Of a stretch of DNA of 64,000 nt, positions 22,666-33,600 are shown piece after piece. Source of the stretch: Epichloe hybrida (taxonomy: Eukaryota; Ascomycota; Sordariomycetes; Hypocreales; Clavicipitaceae); NCBI GenBank assembly GCA_019022495.1, contig JAFEKR010000033.1, positions 558,001 to 622,000 of the forward strand, written 5' to 3'. The number at the start of each line of letters is the position of its first letter. The first letter of the stretch is position 1. The notes beneath the pieces were generated by a model. The model saw only the letters and a list, made by a program, of their open reading frames with translations. It was not told the origin of the DNA and did not search any database. Both the position numbers and the translations under genes were made by a program.

Positions 22666-23433
22666 ATTAGCTATAACCAATGACGTAAAAAAAAATTAAA
22701 AATCAATAATAGTATTATTAAAAAGGTATAATATTATATATAACCCTAGTTATAGTAAAATCTTTAAAATTTTGTAATATTATAAATTATATAACGAATG
22801 ACGTCAAAAAAATTAAACATCAATAATAATAATAACTAATAAAAAGTCCGACTTTTTTTTTACCTAATACTACATTTATAGTGTAATCTAGTTTATAGTA
22901 TAGTTACTACATTACACTACAAAAACTACACTGTATTACACATTGTAGTGCAATACTCTAGCTATAACTAATAATGCAAAAAAATATAAAATTTTACATT
23001 ACATTACATTACATGCTCTAGTTAAAGGAGACATTTGAAAGAGCCTTTAATAAGATTATATAGGAACTCGATAACTCTCTACAAGAGAATAGCGTTTACA
23101 TTCCCTAAGGCCCTCTAATTATAACTACACTATAATAAGCCCTTTAAAAAGAAATAAAGGCATAGTAGCCTCAGACTAAAGACCCTAAAGAAAATTATAA
23201 CTAAGCTATTAAAGATTCTTTAAGTAACATAGTTAGCACACTTTCCGCCTCCCTTATTACCTAACCTCTATTATTCTAAAGATTTTCTAGATCCTTTTTA
23301 GGTCCCTATTATGCCTATAGCCTAGACGTCCGTTATTAGTGTGTCCTTGTCCTATGCCTTAGCCATATTTGGGTTAGGCGCCTAGTTGCCTTGCTTCCGC
23401 ACCCAATGCTTCTCCACCCAATGCTTCTCCCTA
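22666..23433. other. Fragments of the hAT-type family and RIP-altered spacer
   Basis: From 22666 to about 22975 there are further right-side and left-side pieces of the CAGAGTATTG family, ending in GTGCAATACTCT. From about 22976 to 23300 the DNA has broken protein-like stretches that I cannot assign. At 23396-23431 a 16-bp unit, CACCCAATGCTTCTCC, is duplicated in tandem. Confidence 0.5.
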
Positions 23434-23605
23434 TGTAATAGTCTAGGCAAAGCCTAGACCTAGCGATATAGGTGTCACTTATACAAGGAATGATAACTTA
23501 CACAATGCGTATTCCTATGTTGTCTCATGGCGCAATTGGATTAGGCATATCACCCGTATGGTGGCACTAACACCCGCGATTAGCTATGTGGGCTAGACTG
23601 GAATA
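23434..23605 (-). mobile_element. Solo LTR of the TRIM family found at 61.2 kb, inverted and diverged
   Basis: Read on the minus strand it follows the 168-bp LTRs at 61166-61333 and 61523-61690, including GTCTAGCCC, GCTAATCGCGGGTG, TTGCGCCAT, GAATACGCATTGT and GTGACACCTATAT. The left end is recognisable (TGTAATAGTCTAGG). The right end is diverged and no duplication was found, so the borders are approximate. Confidence 0.65.
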
Positions 23606-24052
23606 TCTTTGTTACGATACGAAATGTAAGATGTACAATGGAGGTGCAGATGTGAGGATATCCACAAAAATTAGCCCTATTAGGTAAAATAACCTTATAA
23701 TTTAAATACATAGCCGCAGATAATATAAAATATATAATTATACTAGGAAGCTATTTCTCTTTTACCTACTATTTTTTTTAATATTTTATTTAATACACTC
23801 TAGCGTGTAAAATCAATTAAGTTAAACCTAAGGTAAATCCTTCATTATCCTAGCATATGCTACCCACTGTATTAATAAATGTGAAGGTTGTTATTGGATT
23901 TAACTAGCTAGAGGTTAGAGCTATTGTCTAATATAGGGGTTCTTAGTCACGTGCTAGCCACATCCGAGGTCTTGTGGCACTAACCTAGCTACCTCCTAAG
24001 GTAGCACGCCACTTGTCAATTCTAGCACGTAACAATCTTCTCACATGTTATG
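23606..24052. other. Spacer without a recognisable feature
   Basis: This stretch has mixed composition, with a less altered part (23606-23680) followed by AT-rich DNA. No reading frame, repeat or RNA gene is recognised. Confidence 0.5.
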
Positions 24053-24323
24053 GTGTGATCCACGAGCCAGTGCAAACTTTGCACAAGTGCAAAATGCATA
24101 TAACTAGACGCGCTAGCTATTTTTATTAGCTAAGATCTATAGAAATTCATAGAATTTTATCTAAATTATATAAATATATATCCCCCCCTATTTATATGAA
24201 GGTAGTGAAAAAAAGCTATAGAAGTAAGCTATAATAGTATAAAGTGGCTGCCCTATATAGATTTAGATATAATTTATACTATGCAATGTTAGTGCAAACT
24301 TTGCACTAGCTCGTGGATCACAC
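24053..24323. mobile_element. 271-bp MITE, TIR GTGTGATCCACGAG
   Basis: The left end GTGTGATCCACGAGCCAGTG and the right end CTAGCTCGTGGATCACAC form inverted repeats of about 30 bp including the GTGCAAA palindrome. The first 135 bp equals the element end at 2876, so this is an internally deleted derivative of a larger element. No target duplication is evident. Confidence 0.75.
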
Positions 24324-25022
24324 GCTTAATCTAACTACACGTTATGCATTGCACCTGTGCGGCTGTGCCCCTTCGCGGCCTGCCTATTGGCATTAGTGAT
24401 TTACTTATACTTACTTATATTTGTATTCTATTTGTTATTTTTAATAAAACTTAAACACTATTAATATTATTACGTAAAAGTAATATAAATAACATACATA
24501 GCGTATGTAATATTGCCTATTATAGCAATATTGTATTGCTATTCACTAACTAGTCCATACCACACCTGCAGTTAGACTGTTAGGTGAGTTTATGCGGGCT
24601 AGGGGTACTAGTTATAACAGTAGCGTAAGATAACGATTAGACGTTTAGTTAGTTAAAGGAACTGGAATTGAGGAGGTGGTGGCATTAGGAGCGCGTACTG
24701 TACAAATTCATGCATGGATTATCAGATAAAAGTTCTCTCGTTACACTTTTAATGCGTAATTTTATTGGGTGCGTTGTGCTTTTTTGCCAGTTGTTCTACC
24801 AGTATGCATTACGCTCAAAACTAATAACACGTATAGGACCTCTAACATAAATAGTGTCTGCCAGCGAAGCGCAAGCCAAGACCAAACGACCACAACTCAG
24901 AGTCGCGGCGAGACCTACAGCCACATTTCTTCTTATACGACAACAGCTATTCTAGTAGTGGTAACAAGGTATCTTCGGCAGTCCATATTTAACAAGACGC
25001 TCACTCTCGTTTAGTCAGTGCC
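24324..25022 (+). promoter_or_regulatory. Upstream region and leader of the Zn2Cys6 regulator gene
   Basis: Composition returns from RIP-type to ordinary DNA at about 24550-24750. The region immediately before the ATG at 25023 must include the promoter and 5' leader. The frame at 24769-25014 has no domain and ends eight bases before the regulator; it could be an upstream frame but I would not call it a gene. Confidence 0.45.
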
Positions 25023-26063
25023 ATGAGTCACGGTCAGAGACACACGGCGTGTAAGCTATGTCGTGAGAAAAAAGTACGATGCGATGGAGAGCAGCCTGCG
25101 TGCAGCAAGTGCCTTCGCAGCGGCGAGCAGTGCATTTACGAGCCTATTCCTGTACCGACTCGTGCGACGTTAGCCAACATGGTCCAAGATCTCAGAGAAC
25201 GACTGGGTACGTATATCCTTCATCTTACAGTCTCTTAAAAACGGGCAGCATCTTTACCACGGATTTAACTTACATGGAACGAGTATTTAGAGCGAGCCGA
25301 AGCCCAGATTCCATCGGTGCAGCCATACCAGCGTAATTACAGCCCCCAGTCATGCCTGCCCGATTTCGATCCTTGCATCTACAGCATAAACGCCTCGCCG
25401 TCTGGGCCCTTTGCGGCGGCCTTGATGGCGGCACCACCGCAGCCTAGCTCGTCTGTTGACTTTGGCGTCTCGCGCTACGACACCTCTGACTTCATCATGC
25501 TCAGCGAAACGCAGAACACGTCAGAAGACGAGATGAACCGGTCCATGATGGGTCAACAGTCTCACGACAAGTCACATACCCACAGCCAGCGTCCCAGCAC
25601 GTGTGAGCTGTCCCCCAATCTTGGCCAGGCCGCGGATCCTACCAGTAGCAGGTCATCGGCGCCGAGCAGCAACGCTGGGCCATCGCCTGCCCTCGACGCT
25701 GTTAAAGAGTTCGTGCTAAGAGTTTCGGCTACGCAGGAGGAGAAGTCGTGCCGCCTAGGCGCCGTGGCAGAGCATCTCGCCTGGGCCATTACGCTGCCGG
25801 GCACGGATCGGCGGTCGGCCAAGGCACTGAACGTGCTGATTGCGCGGCTGAGTGAGACGAGACACGCTAGCGATGCGAGCATATGTCTGTCATATCAACG
25901 GCTTTGCTCGTCGCTGGAAATGGTGACGGGCTGGGGAGGACCGGTCGCGGACCTGGAGACGCACATGCAAAAGGACAAGGCAAGGATACGAAATTTCTTT
26001 GAGAGCGAGTTTAACATATTTCTGCCGCTGTCGGCGCAAAGACTTCCGACGTCGCTAGATTAG
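25023..26063 (+). CDS. Zn(II)2Cys6 transcription factor, two exons
   Basis: This is a fungal binuclear zinc-cluster DNA-binding regulator of RNA polymerase II genes. Exon 1 25023-25206 and exon 2 25291-26063 flank an 84-bp intron (GTACGT...TTTAG), giving 318 residues. The zinc cluster occupies residues 10-37, with cysteines at 10, 13, 20, 27, 30 and 37 in the standard C-x2-C-x6-C-x6-C-x2-C-x6-C spacing. A short linker and a likely coiled coil (LRERLERAEAQ) follow across the splice site. The rest is Ser/Pro-rich, then helical, without the large fungal-specific middle domain, so it is short for the class. The ATG context is good (GCCATGA). It is convergent with the monooxygenase pseudogene and may once have controlled it, as paired regulator-enzyme genes often do in secondary metabolism; that is inference. 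No stop or frameshift is seen. Confidence 0.85.
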
Positions 26064-26089
26064 GTCAGTAAAGCGGAAGAGAAAGAGCA

Positions 26090-27994
26090 TTGCATTGCAT
26101 TGCATTGCATGTAATGTAATATTTGGGGTTTGGATGTAACGTAAGTTCGACCTGCGCCGGCTGTCGAGATTCATGTCCTTGAACAGCGAGTCAATGTACT
26201 GCGCAACGCTAGAGTTAGCACGCTCGATCGCATAAGTCAAGAAAATAGCCAATAAATAGAACGTACCGGAAGAAAGTCGTAGAGCGAATAAGGAAACTTT
26301 AAGCCCTAGCCGAGATAGCGCTTGCGCGTCCAGGCGTTCCACAGAGACACCTCTCTTGCCATCGCATCCGTGTCCGGGAGGCCAATCTCGCCCTCGAGGT
26401 ACAGAATCGCCCAGAGAGACTGCACCTCAGACACTAATAGCGCCTGCATCGTGTGGGTCTGCCCGAGAATCGCAAGCGACCTGTCTTGCCGCCCATCGCT
26501 GCCCAAAGGCACCACGCGCCGGTAGAGGCGCTACTTGTCATGCTCTCTGGCAGACAGGTCCTTGGGGAACACGAAATTTGGTGGTTGGCTAGGAACGGCA
26601 GCGTCTCATTCACCTCGCGGTCCGCTATGGCGTTGTAATGGTCCTAGTTAATGTCTTCTAGGCCGTCGGCCGAGGGAGGATGCGGTACGCCAATCTTGGA
26701 TTTGGACTCTTGTTGGTTGAACATGACAAAGTGGTCGCCCCATCCTATACACATAACTATGTGGTTAGCGCTCAGAGTCTTGCCAGACTTAAGGTACACC
26801 GTCTTGTCCTTAGTCTCGGAGACTTAGTCGCGGACAATGGAGAGCATATCGTTGCGGAGCATTAGCGAGATATCAGCGAGTGTTATGACGCCAAGGCCAG
26901 AATGAGCCCAGAATACTCCGTGGAAAGTCAGTATTGAGGGCCATCATAGTGTAGGCTGGGGTTGGGTAGCAACAAGTACTTACTCCTGTCTCCCAATCTC
27001 TGGCTTCAGCATCGCAACGTGGTCGCCAGCATTGTAGCCAGCGTGCTTCATGCTCCCAATATTCAAAAAGTCCTAGGCTCGCCTAACACACCAGCGCCCT
27101 ACCGCCGTCCGCTGAAACAACCACGGCATGGTCCCCTCAGCGTTGAGGATCGAAGGGCTGAGAAAGTTCATCAGTCGTGTGGAAGCAAAGGCAATGCTGT
27201 TGATCGTGTTGAGGACCTTGAACGGGAGAATGGGTAAGGGACCGGCGCCCTCGCTGCGAATCTCCCACGTCACTTTTTTGCCCATCTTGAGAAGTAGGTA
27301 CATGGCGTCATAGGCCAACTTGGCGGCGCCGACGACGATGACGGACTGGACGGCATCGTCTTCGAGTGCGGAAAAGGAGGCGCCAAAGTCGCGGGAGTGG
27401 ACGCGGGGGATTGGTTTGCTGGATTAGCGGACCTGCGGCATAAAAGGGATAGAAGTGACGCCGGTGGCGACCATGAGCTTTTCGGTGACGATTACATCGC
27501 TAGAAATTTTGAGCGTGAGACGCTAGGAAGTATCTGTCTGTATACAGTCTACAACAAACGTGTTGAACCTGACGCGTGAAAGCAAGTCGTGCTTCTCCGC
27601 ATACTCTTGTGGGTAATTGTGAATCATGTCACCCGTCACTCTTGGGTTATTTTTGTCGCTGCCACGTGGGGACATCGGAGTGTCCGAGTAAATAAACAGC
27701 GATTTGCAGTGTTAGTCCTAGATGCAGACGCACAAGAAAGTTTCAAGCAGACTGACTCCTAGCTTGACTTGTGCGACTAGATTTGGACAAAGTGGGTCTT
27801 TGCTCCGTCTTGTCAGAGTTAATAATAAGAAGCTTGACATCAGGACAGAGGCGGAGATAGGTTCTGGCTGCGACGAGGACATACCAGCCTGTGCGGAAGC
27901 GGTGAATATGCGCGCTATGTATTCGAGCTTCTTGATGTTACTCACCTACGCCGATAATGGCCACATTATAATTCTGAACTTTTGATTCCACCAT
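26090..27994 (-). pseudogene. Decayed flavin-containing (FAD) monooxygenase gene
   Basis: The relic reads from ATG at 27994. Exon 1 ends VAIIGVG at 27946 and a 57-bp intron 27945-27889 (GTGAGT...CACAG) follows. Translation resumes WYVLVAARTYLRL, an FAD-binding GxGxxG region whose third glycine is replaced. Further on PNLVAQVKLG, EKLMVATGVTSIPF (the FMO ATG motif) and IVVGAAKLAYDAMYLL (the second dinucleotide site, GxGxxA type, altered) are legible. So is the C-terminal EVQSLWAILYLEGEI...WNAWTRKRYL. A last intron with GTACGT, GCTAAC and GCGCAG leads to YIDSLFKDMNL. The segments sit in different frames (27886, 27318 and 26515 start points), and stops intervene, for example TAA just after SIPFMPQVR. 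The gene cannot make a full enzyme. Damage is indels plus point changes, not only RIP. It lies tail to tail with the zinc-cluster regulator. Confidence 0.85.
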
Positions 27995-28127
27995 TACTAC
28001 TGTCTGGAAATGTTGAGTCTCGAACTAGTCGCAGGCGAAATCACTATTGTGGTGGTAACAGCCATGGAAGCCCGCTCGCTCGATTATAGAGCTCAAATAT
28101 CCTGTGGTGGATTCACTTGTGTATACT

Positions 28128-28360
28128 TGTCAAGGTAGGGGTGTAAATGGATGATAAAAAGCGTTCAATTTTTGGTCAATTAGAGGTGCAGACAGCACCT
28201 GACTTTTGTACCTAAAAGGTACACAGTGCGCTATAGTAATGACTAGTCTACGGAGGTACTTCTAATACATCGTATCCACTAATGTCTGACCTCGCGTTTT
28301 ATCCCTGTCAATGCGCGCTGCCCTCATACAACCTATGCTTCAAGGGAGCTCTCCCTGACA
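28128..28360 (-). mobile_element. Solo LTR of the second Copia family, TSD ATACT
   Basis: It reads TGTCAAGGTAGG...CTCCCTGACA, 233 bp, with a perfect 5-bp duplication ATACT (28123-28127 and 28361-28365). It is the inverse of the RIP-altered LTR at 44934-45166. This copy, next to the gene island, has kept its CpA/TpG sites and shows little RIP. Confidence 0.9.
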
Positions 28361-29444
28361 ATACTATACTTGGCTCGAAAGACCTACCAGACCAAAGTAT
28401 TAAAGTATAATGCCTGCACACATTGTCGGACCGGCGTACCGAAATGGTATGCGACTCTATCTCCTTGAGCGTGCTACAGCTTGTGGATCCGTGGGGCCCC
28501 CACAGCCCCCCTGCCACAAGGTCAGTGACCGCGTAGGTACGCGTTCCTAATTAAAATAAGCTATTATATAAAACCCACACAAAATGTTTCCTAGCTAGAT
28601 TAGGCAGTTACCTAAGGTAGTACGCGGCACACTAATAGCTAGGCGTAATTATAGTTATGCCTATGGCTTTGCTTTTTAACCTTTTAAACTATCTAACTAC
28701 GAATTTATTATAATAAACCTTCCTAATAACCCTATTAACTTATTCTAGCTTTTTTGCCCTAAAACACTTATATAAAAATAGGTTAATTAGATAAATAGTT
28801 AGGTTACACACCTATAAGCTATAGAAAACCCTTCTTAAAACCCTCGTTAAAAAAAGCTTTTATACTAGAAAGCTACTATAACTAATAAAGTACATATATA
28901 GCTAGCAGTACTTATTTACATAGGAATTTAGACTGAAAAATAAATCTATTATTATTAGGTTACTTTATAGCTAAAATTACTAAAAGTTTTATATCTTATT
29001 ATAAAGTAAATAACTTTAAAATAGTTTAAATAGCTTTTTTACCTTATATATACCTTTTTACTATTTAAAGAGCATTCTAACTTAATAGATTACCTAATCT
29101 TATAAGTTTCTAAATAGTCTAATTTAATTTAAGAAATATTTACTATACTTTATACACTAGGATTATTTATCTCTATTAATAAATATATAATTTAATTTAT
29201 AGGAAAAAGCTAAGTAAAAGTTATAATTGTTATAGACTCGAGCTATAAGCTTAGGTTAAGTTAGGCTCTAGAAAGTACGCGGAAAGTCTCCGAAAAGTAC
29301 GCGAACTACGTATAGTAAGGTTAGGGCTATACGTAAACTATATATAAGCCACATATAAGCCACTATAAATCTAAGTGCTATATAACCCCTAGGATAGTTT
29401 TTTTCTTCTTTTATAAGAATAATATTCTTACTTTAAACGCTTAT
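28361..29444. other. Transition from gene island to RIP-altered DNA
   Basis: To about 28545 the composition is ordinary and no gene is recognised. The phrase CTGCCACAAGGTCAGTGAC also occurs, altered, at 2551. From about 28550 to 29444 the DNA is AT-rich with no legible frame or border. Confidence 0.5.
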
Positions 29445-30261
29445 TGTTAAAAATAAGACCTATTTTTAGCCCTTTCTAGTTAAAGGACCTTTCTATTACT
29501 AGCTTGCATTGCAAGCCTGACAGCTGCACTGCAGCTGTCAACGGTCGCAAAGGTGGCTGTCAATGGCTACGTCGCAGCTGTCAACAGCTGCGACCGACCG
29601 TGTGGATAACTAATCCAAATCAATTGTCAATTGTGGATTATTTAATTGCGTTGTGGCTACAAGCGTAGCCACAACCGTAGCGCCACTAGTAATTAGGTAA
29701 GCTAGGGTGACGTAAGCAGGTTACCCTATAGCTATCTTTAACAGCGATTTTCTCTTTAACTAGAGGTCATACAAAAGTCTTGCATATAGTAAATTAAAGC
29801 TAGAAGACAGGGCTTTTATTTTATATAAGAATATTTTTTGGACTAAAATTTAGTGCATACGGGTTGCTAGTTTGTATAGTAGTAAGTTGATTTTTTGGAT
29901 TTTATATACAAATGAATTTTGCAGAAAATAAAAAGTGGCCTATAAGACCTCTTTAGCAGTCCGAATCCACTAATACAGTTAGTAGGTATATAAGAGGAAG
30001 AAGATCTTTTCAATCTAGCTAGATAGCTAGGCCTCTTAATCTAACAGCTGCATTGCCTGTATAACGTCACTAAAATCAATTCTATTAGTATATAAGATAT
30101 TGTAAAAGTCATCTAGATTAAATTTAATTAGTTAATAACTACTAAAACCTTCTATTGCGTTGCGTTAAATAATTTAACGTAGTGGTTTTACTAGTCCCTA
30201 ACCATAGAGCTACACCTATATAGCTGTTGCCAGCCGGCAACTAGCTCCCTACATTTCAATA
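29445..30261 (+). repeat. 5' LTR of Copia-1 with a series of perfect palindromes
   Basis: The LTR contains consecutive hairpins: GCTTGCATTGCAAGC (29502-29516), 29519-29539 (GACAGCTGC/GCAGCTGTC), 29572-29593 (TCGCAGCTG/CAGCTGCGA), 29651-29674 (TTGTGGCTAC/GTAGCCACAA) and 30226-30241 (GTTGCC/GGCAAC). Their role is unknown; they could structure the RNA or bind regulators. Confidence 0.85.
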
Positions 30262-30318
30262 GGTTATAAGCCTAGACTATCACTATAAAATTCTTTCTAG
30301 TGCACTTTACGTACAGTT

Positions 30319-30600
30319 ATAGAAGACTTCCCTTCTATAAAATAGGAAGGACCTACAAGATAGAAGCTATTCCCTTCTATAAAAAAGGAATTATTATAGT
30401 TACAGAAGACTTCCCTTCTATAAAACAGGAAGCGCATAAGCAATACAGAAGCTTTCCCTTCTATAAAAAGGAAGTTCAGTAAGAATAAAAGCTTTTCCCT
30501 TCTATAAAAAAGGAAATTCAGCGTAGATAAAAGCTTTTCCCTTCTATAAAAAGGAATTTTAGTATAAATAGAAGACTTCCCTTCTATAAAATTAGAAGAT
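30319..30600 (+). repeat. Tandem repeat of small hairpins in the Copia-1 leader
   Basis: Seven units at about 43-bp spacing (from 30320, 30361, 30403, 30447, 30486, 30529 and 30569) share a core TTCCCTTCTATAAAA-AGGAA. Its ends TTCC and GGAA pair. The units sit between the primer site and the gag start. The frame 30300-30482 is an artefact of the repeat. Confidence 0.85.
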
Positions 30601-33600
30601 AGATACTAATCAACAAGGTCAGGGACCTCCAGTCCCTAATCTTAGTGCGCAAGAGGTTCTAAATAACTAGCTAAAAGAGCAGGTTATTAGACAACAAAAT
30701 GCTATCGATCTAGTAATACAGAAGCTAGAGTCCTTAACTTTAGCTATTAATAATAGATCTATAGAGGGTGTGGAAGCTACTAAGCCTGCTAATTAGCAGC
30801 AAGTTTAACAGCCTATTTAGCAAGATAAGGCACCTAAATCTAGCTCTATACAAGCTGCCTTTAATAATTCGATTATTAAGGAATTCAATAAGAGGGTTTA
30901 TAGCTTCCCTAAGACTACTAAGCTTAAAGGAGCTGAAAATTTCAATCAATAGAAACAAGCCCTAACTATCTAATTTAGAGCTTTAGGCATGCCTAATTTT
31001 CTAGATAATCCAGATATTTCTAGGGTGCTAGGGGATGCTAACCAAGCTATTATCCTTATGTTACTAAGGGATAGTTATACAAAAGGCCCCTAAGCCACTA
31101 TAACTTAGTAAAAATCACCTAAAGAAGCCTATAAGTTACTTATTAGGTAATATTCACATAGCGTTAAAATCCAGAGGGGGTCCCTATATTCTGAATTTCA
31201 TAACCTGAATTTTCATGGATTTAAGAGGACTTTAGAAGCCTTTAATGCGGTCTTTAATAATCTACTAGCTAGATTATCGATTTTAGGGGTCCTAATTAAT
31301 CCTATAGATTAGGTTAATTAATATCTTCAATCCCTAAAATCAACCTTCCCTCAGTGGGCTAAGAGGCAACGATTTAGCATACGTATAAATAGGGCTATAG
31401 GGGTCCCCCTAGAAGCCCTAAATCTTGAATTTCTAATAGCAGACCTTCTAGCTAAACAGAGGGATAAATTATCTACAGTATCTAAAGCCCTAAATTATAG
31501 GGCTAAAGACCTAGAAAAGGGTACTAAAGACAAGGAAAAGGCCCCTAAAGGTTAGAAGAAGAAGAAAGAAAGCTCTAAAGAAAATAAGGGCTCTGCTAAT
31601 TCTAGTAAGAAGAAAAAGAAGCAAAAGGGTCAAAAATTAGATAAAAAGGATACTAAAGAACTTACAGAGAGTTCTTTTATGCTAGGAAATTACAACCTTT
31701 CTAACGGAGCACTTAATCCATACAAGAAATCTAGCAATTACAAGACTAGTTATAAGAGCTCTAGCAATAGTAGCTCTAATTCTAGCTCTAGTAATTCGGA
31801 TAATGAAAAACAAGAAATTAATACCTTAAATGGTTTTAATTATTACAGTAAAGACATGAAAAAGGCCCTATTATATAATATAGGTTTGACTATATATATA
31901 GTTAATTCTAGGGAGGTCTTTAGGGATTATACCTCTTTTAAGAAGAGGGAATCTAACCCTATTATAACTGGTGGTGGCCCTATTTATCCTAAGGGTCATG
32001 GTAGTGCTGTTTTTAAGGTCTTATATTAAAAGAAACCTAATAAATATAGGACCTTAGTGCTAAAGGACGCTCTATATTTTCCTTAGCTTAATGTTAATAT
32101 AGTTAGTGGCCTTATTCACTATATATCTAGCAGTTGCTTTATAAAAAACCATCTTTATCTTAAAGATAGGTCTTATATTGCTGCCTTAGATATAGAAAAA
32201 CATGGTTTTTTCTTTTATGTTAAAAACCAATCTACACTAACGTTACATAAAGGGCCCTGTAAAAAATCTCATTATATCTGACCTTTTACCTATGCTAGCT
32301 TTAGGGGTCATAGCTATCCGATTAGCTACCCTATAGAGGTTCAAATTCCCTCTAAAAAGCCGGATTAGGCTTCTGATTTGGACGAAATTAATAAAAATAA
32401 TAATAATATTAAAGAAGTCGTACAGGATGATTTAGGGGATTTAGTCCCTTCTCCAACGCCTATAGCCCTAGGTTAGGTCCCTTATAAATCTAAAGAAATT
32501 GATTTAGGGGTGTTAAAGGGCCTTAGTGGAGGAAAAAGGTCCCTAATACCTCCCTAAGAGGCCTGTGGTTCTTAAGGGGCCTAGCAGGGGACTGACAGAG
32601 AGGGCCCTAATCTAGACCTAAATCTAGACCCTAATTTAGGCCTTAAAGACCTTTAATATCAAAAGTTACTAAAACTAGCTAGCCTATGGCATGTATGATT
32701 AAGGCACCTAGGGCTTCCCTTGCTAAAGAAAACAAGCCTTATAACTAAAGGAATCCCTGATTTTTCTAAAATTAAGGATAAAGACTTTAAATATATAGCT
32801 TATGATTAATCTAAGGCAGTTAGAAGACCTAGAAAATTAGCTATCCCTGATCCCCCTAGAGCTCTAGATTGAATAGAGGGGGATACGCTAAAAATCAGCC
32901 CTATACCGTACAATAAACAGTTAATTTGCTTATTTCTAGTTAATCAAAAAACTAGATATAAGTAGGTGTTCTTGTTACTTAATAAGGAAGGCCTAACTGT
33001 TTATAGGGCTATTAAGGGCTTCTTTAGAGGGCTTAAAAATTAACTAGGTTAATATCCTAGGCACCTTCACTTTAATGGGGGCTAAGAAATCGATTCTAGT
33101 TATTAAACCTAGTTAAATTCTAAAGGGATTAAATTTACGACTTCTAGTCCCTATATTTATAAGCAAAATAGATTAGCAAAGCGTTCTATTTGTACTATTC
33201 TAGATTAATTAAGGGCTACTATCTAGTGGGCAAAATTACCCTTATATCTATGGTGTTTTGTATTACCTACAGTTATTAACCTAGTTAATATAACTGCTAA
33301 TACCATAAAGGATAAAAGCCCTGAATAACTGCTAGCTAGGGAGCTAAATCAGCCCTGTATAACTAATATTAGCAGTATTAGAGCTATAGGATCTTACTGT
33401 GAGATTCTAATCCCCCTAGAAAAACGACCTAAAGCCTAGAAGTTAGCAGCTAGGACTATCCCTAGAAGGTTATTAGCTACACTAGGTTTTAACACCTATC
33501 TAGTGTACATCCCCTCTAAAAGGCTAGTTACGAAGACTAGCTTTATTAAGATTATAAAGCCTATAGGTCCTGTCTCTAAAGGATTACCTAGGCTTTCTAT

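Noticed and set aside
30319..30600. CRISPR-like array
   Set aside because: Regular repeats are present, but spacers are themselves similar, the position is a retrotransposon leader, and the organism is a fungus.
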